From contig NZ_PVTJ01000014.1 of the NCBI RefSeq assembly GCF_003002955.1, positions 46,736 through 110,735 on the forward strand: a DNA stretch of 64,000 bases. Direction: 5' to 3'. The translations under genes and the position numbers were made by a program. This DNA comes from Glycomyces artemisiae (GTDB taxonomy: Bacteria > Actinomycetota > Actinomycetes > Mycobacteriales > Micromonosporaceae). Every line of letters starts with the position of its first letter. The first letter of the stretch is position 1. Below are positions 61,069 through 64,000 of this stretch, piece after piece. A model generated the notes under the pieces. That model worked only from the letters and a program-made list of their open reading frames with translations, made no database searches and was not told where the DNA came from.

Positions 61069-62685
61069 GTGCACCGTCACGTACATCTGTCCCTTGTAGA
61101 CGTCACCAAGCGCTACGCCGACCACCTCGTCCTCGACCGCGTCGGCTTCGCCGTCAAGCCCGGCGAACGCCTCGGCGTCGTCGGCGACAACGGCTCCGGC
61201 AAGTCCACCCTGCTCCGGCTCCTCGCCAAAGTCGAGGAGCCCGACAACGGCGAACTCACCGTCACCTCCCCGGGAGGCGTCGGCTACCTGCCGCAGCAGC
61301 TGAACCTGCCCGAGCACCGCACCGCCGCCGACGCGATCGACCTCGCCCTCGCGGACCTCCGCGAGATCGAGGCCGCGATGCGCGACACCGAGCAGGCCCT
61401 CGCCGACGGCGACGAGACCGCCGCCGAGGTCTACGCCGACCTCCTCGCGCGCTTCGAGGCCCGCGAAGGCTGGGACGCCGACCTGCGCGTCGACCTGGCC
61501 CTGGCCGCGCTCGGCCTGCCCGGACTCGACCGGGACCGCCCGCTCGGGACCCTCTCGGGCGGGGAGCGCTCAAGGCTCATGCTCGCCGCGACCCTCGCGT
61601 CCCGGCCCGCGCTGCTGCTGCTCGACGAGCCCTCGAACGACCTCGACGACGCGGCCGTGGCCTGGCTCGAAGCCCAGCTGCGGGACTGGCCCGGCACGGT
61701 CGTGGCCGTCACCCACGACCGGGCGTTCCTGGAGGCCGTCACCACCACGATGATCGAGGTCGAGGCCCGCAAAGCCCGCCGCTACGGCAACGGCTACGCG
61801 GGCTACCTGACCGCCAAGGCCGTCGAGCGCCAGCAGGCGCAGGCCGCCTACGAGCAGTGGACCGCCGAGGTCGCCCGCCAGGAGGGCATCGTCGAGCACA
61901 ACGCGGGCCGCGCCGACGCGATCCCGCGCAAGCTCCCGATGGCGAACATGTCCACCGGGGCCTTCCGGGCCCGCAACCGCGACCACGGCGCCGGGAGCCG
62001 CATCAAGATCGCCAAGCGGCAGCTCGAACGCCTGCACGCCAATGCCGTCGCGCCGCCGCCGGAACCGCTCCGGTTCGAACCCGCGCTCGCGACCGCCGCG
62101 GACGCGTCCGACGCGCCCGCGCTGCACCTCGCGGGCGTCCGGGTCGCCGACCGCCTCAAAGTCGCGGAACTGACCGTGGCCCAAGGCGAACGCGTCCTCG
62201 TCACCGGGCCCAACGGCGCGGGCAAGACCACGCTCATGCGAGTCCTCGCCGGCGAACTCGAACCGGACTCAGGGAAGGCCGTGCGCACCGGCGCGGTCGG
62301 CCACCTGCGCCAGCTTGCCGGTCCCGGCTCGGGCCGCCAGTCCGTGCTGCGGGCCTTCGCGGAAGGGCGCGTCGGCACGCTCGAAGAGCACGCCGAAGCC
62401 CTGCTCGCCTTGGGGCTGTTCGCACCCGAGCAGTTCGGAACCCCGGTCGCGGCCCTCTCCACGGGCCAGCGCCGCCGCCTCGAACTCGCCCGGCTCGTGT
62501 CCCGCCCGGTCGACGTGCTGCTGCTCGACGAGCCGACGAACCACCTGTCGCCGGTCCTCGCCGAGGAGCTCCAGGCGGCCCTGGCGTCCTACACGGGCAC
62601 GGTGGTCCTGGTCAGCCACGACCGGCGGCTCCGGGCGTCCTTCGCGGGGCGCCGCCTGGAGATGGACTCCGGCGTGATCGCCTGA
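61069..62685 (+). CDS. ABC-F family ribosome-protection ATPase
   Basis: A 538-residue soluble protein with two ABC domains and no membrane segments. First domain: Walker A GDNGSGKST, signature LSGGERSR, Walker B LLLLDEPSNDLD. Second: Walker A GPNGAGKTT, signature LSTGQRRR, Walker B LLLLDEPTNHLS. The inter-domain linker (about 245-330) is Arg/Lys-rich (PRKLPMANMSTGAFRARNRDHG) and would reach the peptidyl-transferase region. Size and linker fit actinomycete resistance ABC-Fs such as those for macrolides, lincosamides or pleuromutilins. GTG start with GGAGG. The leader structure suggests drug-inducible expression; the drug is unknown. Confidence 0.88.
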   Translation: MHRHVHLSLVDVTKRYADHLVLDRVGFAVKPGERLGVVGDNGSGKSTLLRLLAKVEEPDNGELTVTSPGGVGYLPQQLNLPEHRTAADAIDLALADLREIEAAMRDTEQALADGDETAAEVYADLLARFEAREGWDADLRVDLALAALGLPGLDRDRPLGTLSGGERSRLMLAATLASRPALLLLDEPSNDLDDAAVAWLEAQLRDWPGTVVAVTHDRAFLEAVTTTMIEVEARKARRYGNGYAGYLTAKAVERQQAQAAYEQWTAEVARQEGIVEHNAGRADAIPRKLPMANMSTGAFRARNRDHGAGSRIKIAKRQLERLHANAVAPPPEPLRFEPALATAADASDAPALHLAGVRVADRLKVAELTVAQGERVLVTGPNGAGKTTLMRVLAGELEPDSGKAVRTGAVGHLRQLAGPGSGRQSVLRAFAEGRVGTLEEHAEALLALGLFAPEQFGTPVAALSTGQRRRLELARLVSRPVDVLLLDEPTNHLSPVLAEELQAALASYTGTVVLVSHDRRLRASFAGRRLEMDSGVIA

Positions 62686-62686
62686 A

Positions 62687-62738
62687 GCGGGGGAGGGAGG
62701 CCCCGCGGTCGCGGGACCTCAGTCCCTTCCTTCCCCGC
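62687..62738 (+). terminator. Branched terminator after ABC-F
   Basis: GCGGGGGAGGGAGG (62687-62700) pairs with CCTTCCTTCCCCGC (62725-62738, G-U pairs included) and encloses a second hairpin, CCCGCG-GT-CGCGGG. Confidence 0.65.
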
Positions 62739-62761
62739 CGCACGCGACGTGCAATGGAGGC

Positions 62762-63421
62762 ATGCGACACCGAATGCTCGCAGCAGTGCTCGGGGTGTCG
62801 GCACTGCTGCTCACCGCGTGCGGTGGCGGCGGGTCACCGGAAGCGACACCGACACGTGAGGGGCCGACCGCCGCCGCACCATCGACCGGGCCGACCGAGC
62901 CGTCGACCGCGACACCGAGCGACGGCACCGGGCCGTCGACCCCGGAGGTGGGCGGCCCGGCCGAGTCGTGGCCGACCGGGGAGGTGAGCGCCCCGTTCAC
63001 TGGCGAGGTTCCTCCTGTGCCGCTCCTCATCGACATCCGCGCCGGCAGCCACCCGTCGGAGGGCTTCGACCGGATCGCTTTCGAGTTCGAGGGATTGCCG
63101 GGCTACACGGTCGGCTATGTGTCCGAGGTCGTTCGTGACGGCTCGGGCGAGTCGGTCGATCTGTCGGGGGAGGCGTTCCTCCAGATGGTCTTCAATCCCG
63201 CCCAAGCCCATGACGACGAAGGCGAATCGACGCTCGGTGATCCGCCGGTCGAGCCGGTGAAGGTCGGTTTCGCGGCCCTCGACGCTTACGTGCTCACCGG
63301 CGACTTCGAGGGCTACGTCTCAATCGCAGTCGGGCTCACCGGCACTCTCGGATTCCATGTGGCCCAATTCAGCCAGTCCGACGGCGACTATGTCGTCTAT
63401 GTCGACGTGCGACGACCCTGA
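62762..63421 (+). CDS. Lipoprotein with AMIN-like domain
   Basis: A 219-residue exported protein. MRHRMLAAVLGVSALLLTAC is a lipoprotein signal with lipobox LTAC (Cys20). A low-complexity Thr/Pro/Ser/Ala linker covers about 25-75. A beta-rich domain follows (about 82-219: GFDRIAFEFEGLPGYTVGYV and FAALDAYVLTGDFEGYVSIAVGL), matching the AMIN-like domain common in actinomycete lipoproteins. Role unknown; the fold suggests cell-wall or polysaccharide contact. GGAGG precedes the ATG. Confidence 0.78.
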   Translation: MRHRMLAAVLGVSALLLTACGGGGSPEATPTREGPTAAAPSTGPTEPSTATPSDGTGPSTPEVGGPAESWPTGEVSAPFTGEVPPVPLLIDIRAGSHPSEGFDRIAFEFEGLPGYTVGYVSEVVRDGSGESVDLSGEAFLQMVFNPAQAHDDEGESTLGDPPVEPVKVGFAALDAYVLTGDFEGYVSIAVGLTGTLGFHVAQFSQSDGDYVVYVDVRRP

Positions 63422-64000
63422 CTCGACGGTGACGGCGACGGCGACGGCGACTATGACGGCGATGGCGGGCGGGTCCTTGGCGGTGTTGCGGTGGCCGGGC
63501 AGCAGTCGGGTTGCGGTTCAACCGGGCAACGATGGTAGGGCGAGCGGAGCGGCACTGACTTGTCGCCGGGGCCGGGTCGCTGTCGGATCGGTGTTCGGGC
63601 GGTCAGCGACGGCGAAGCGGGGGTTCGGTCGGGCGTGCATTGCCGGGCTGGGGCGGTGATGGGGTTGGGGCTCGGGCGATCAGCGACGGTGGTGGACGGG
63701 ATCGGTTCGGCGTGTGTCGCCGGGCTGGGGCGGCGATCGGGTTGCGGTTCGAGCAATCAGCGAGGGTGTGGTGGGCGTGGATGGCCCTGGCGTGGTTGCC
63801 GTGGCCGGGGCGGTTTCGGGTGCCGGTAGTAGCGATCTGCACGCGGGGGCGCGGCGCCGATAGCGGGCGCGGGTGTGGTGTGGTCGTGGTGCGCATGGTG
63901 TCTCACCTCCCTTCGCGGTGCGGCCGTGTCGGCCCTCCTGGCGTTCTCGGCTCCCTTGGCCTTCGACCCCTGGCTGCGGTTCGTCTGCGGGCGCCGAACC
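63422..64000. repeat. Noncoding tract with a degenerate repeat of about 77 bp
   Basis: Directly after the lipoprotein stop are GACGGC hexamer repeats (about 63424-63470). Then come imperfect tandem units starting near 63511, 63588, 63665 and 63742, each 77 bp apart and each beginning T-T-G-x-G-G-x-T-C. The block TCAGCGA recurs at 63603, 63680 and 63757. A core like TTGCCGGGCTGGGGCGG recurs in each unit. The period is not a multiple of three, so it does not encode a repeated protein. The last 100 bp carry GGAGGTGA and an ATG at 63896 on the minus strand; I could not confirm a gene there. Confidence 0.6.

Noticed and set aside
63424..63470. GACGGC hexamers as a coding Asp/Gly repeat
   Set aside because: They follow the lipoprotein stop codon directly and no frame carries a ribosome site or continues into a domain.
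63603..63896. A 97-codon minus-strand frame with a good GGAGGTGA site before its ATG
   Set aside because: It runs through the 77-bp repeat tract in a period not divisible by three and has a Pro/Arg/His-rich product; only the ribosome site supports it.

Overview
This 64-kb window is very GC-rich chromosomal DNA with short intergenic gaps, many 4-nt ATGA gene overlaps, GTG/TTG starts and several leaderless transcripts. Together with a gylR-type glycerol operon, an ECF41-like sigma factor, a CBM2 exoprotein and Tat-like signal peptides this indicates an actinomycete (Glycomyces/Stackebrandtia-like is a guess). I see no rRNA, tRNA, insertion sequence, prophage or CRISPR array.

Left part (1-14472, minus strand): a murein salvage island. 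A family-5 solute-binding protein and dppBCDF import peptides. They are followed by a D-aminopeptidase (M55), an M20 peptidase, an S9 peptidase and an LD-carboxypeptidase, then by exported NagZ, NamZ and an AmiE-like SxxK hydrolase. Two promoter regions carry a related candidate operator.

14709-22043: an aspartate decarboxylation module (AspT-AspD-AspT), an SMP-30 lactonase and a secreted CBM2-metalloprotease. 22226-27281: a glycerol regulon (IclR regulator, glpF, glpK, glpD) with a 14-bp operator repeated before the regulator and before glpF. 27561-32522: a repressor/MFS pair, a cysteine-peptidase-like protein, a DUF4267 protein with a TetR repressor, and an ECF sigma factor. 33358-39806: a LacI-controlled sugar ABC importer with a GH42 beta-galactosidase. 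39957-48915: a TetM-like ribosomal-protection GTPase, two tandem serpins, an ABC exporter pair with complementary degenerate ATPase sites, a small membrane protein and a DinB-fold protein.

48958-56501: a complete core of the lysine fermentation pathway on two divergent transcripts: kce-kamA one way and kdd-kamD-kamE-kal plus a MutL-like reactivase the other. This route is best known from anaerobes.

56587-64000: an SxxK hydrolase, a KhtTU-type K+/H+ antiporter, a second M20 peptidase, an ABC-F protein with a six-codon leader ORF and a Shine-Dalgarno-sequestering hairpin, a lipoprotein, and a terminal noncoding tract with a degenerate repeat of about 77 bp.
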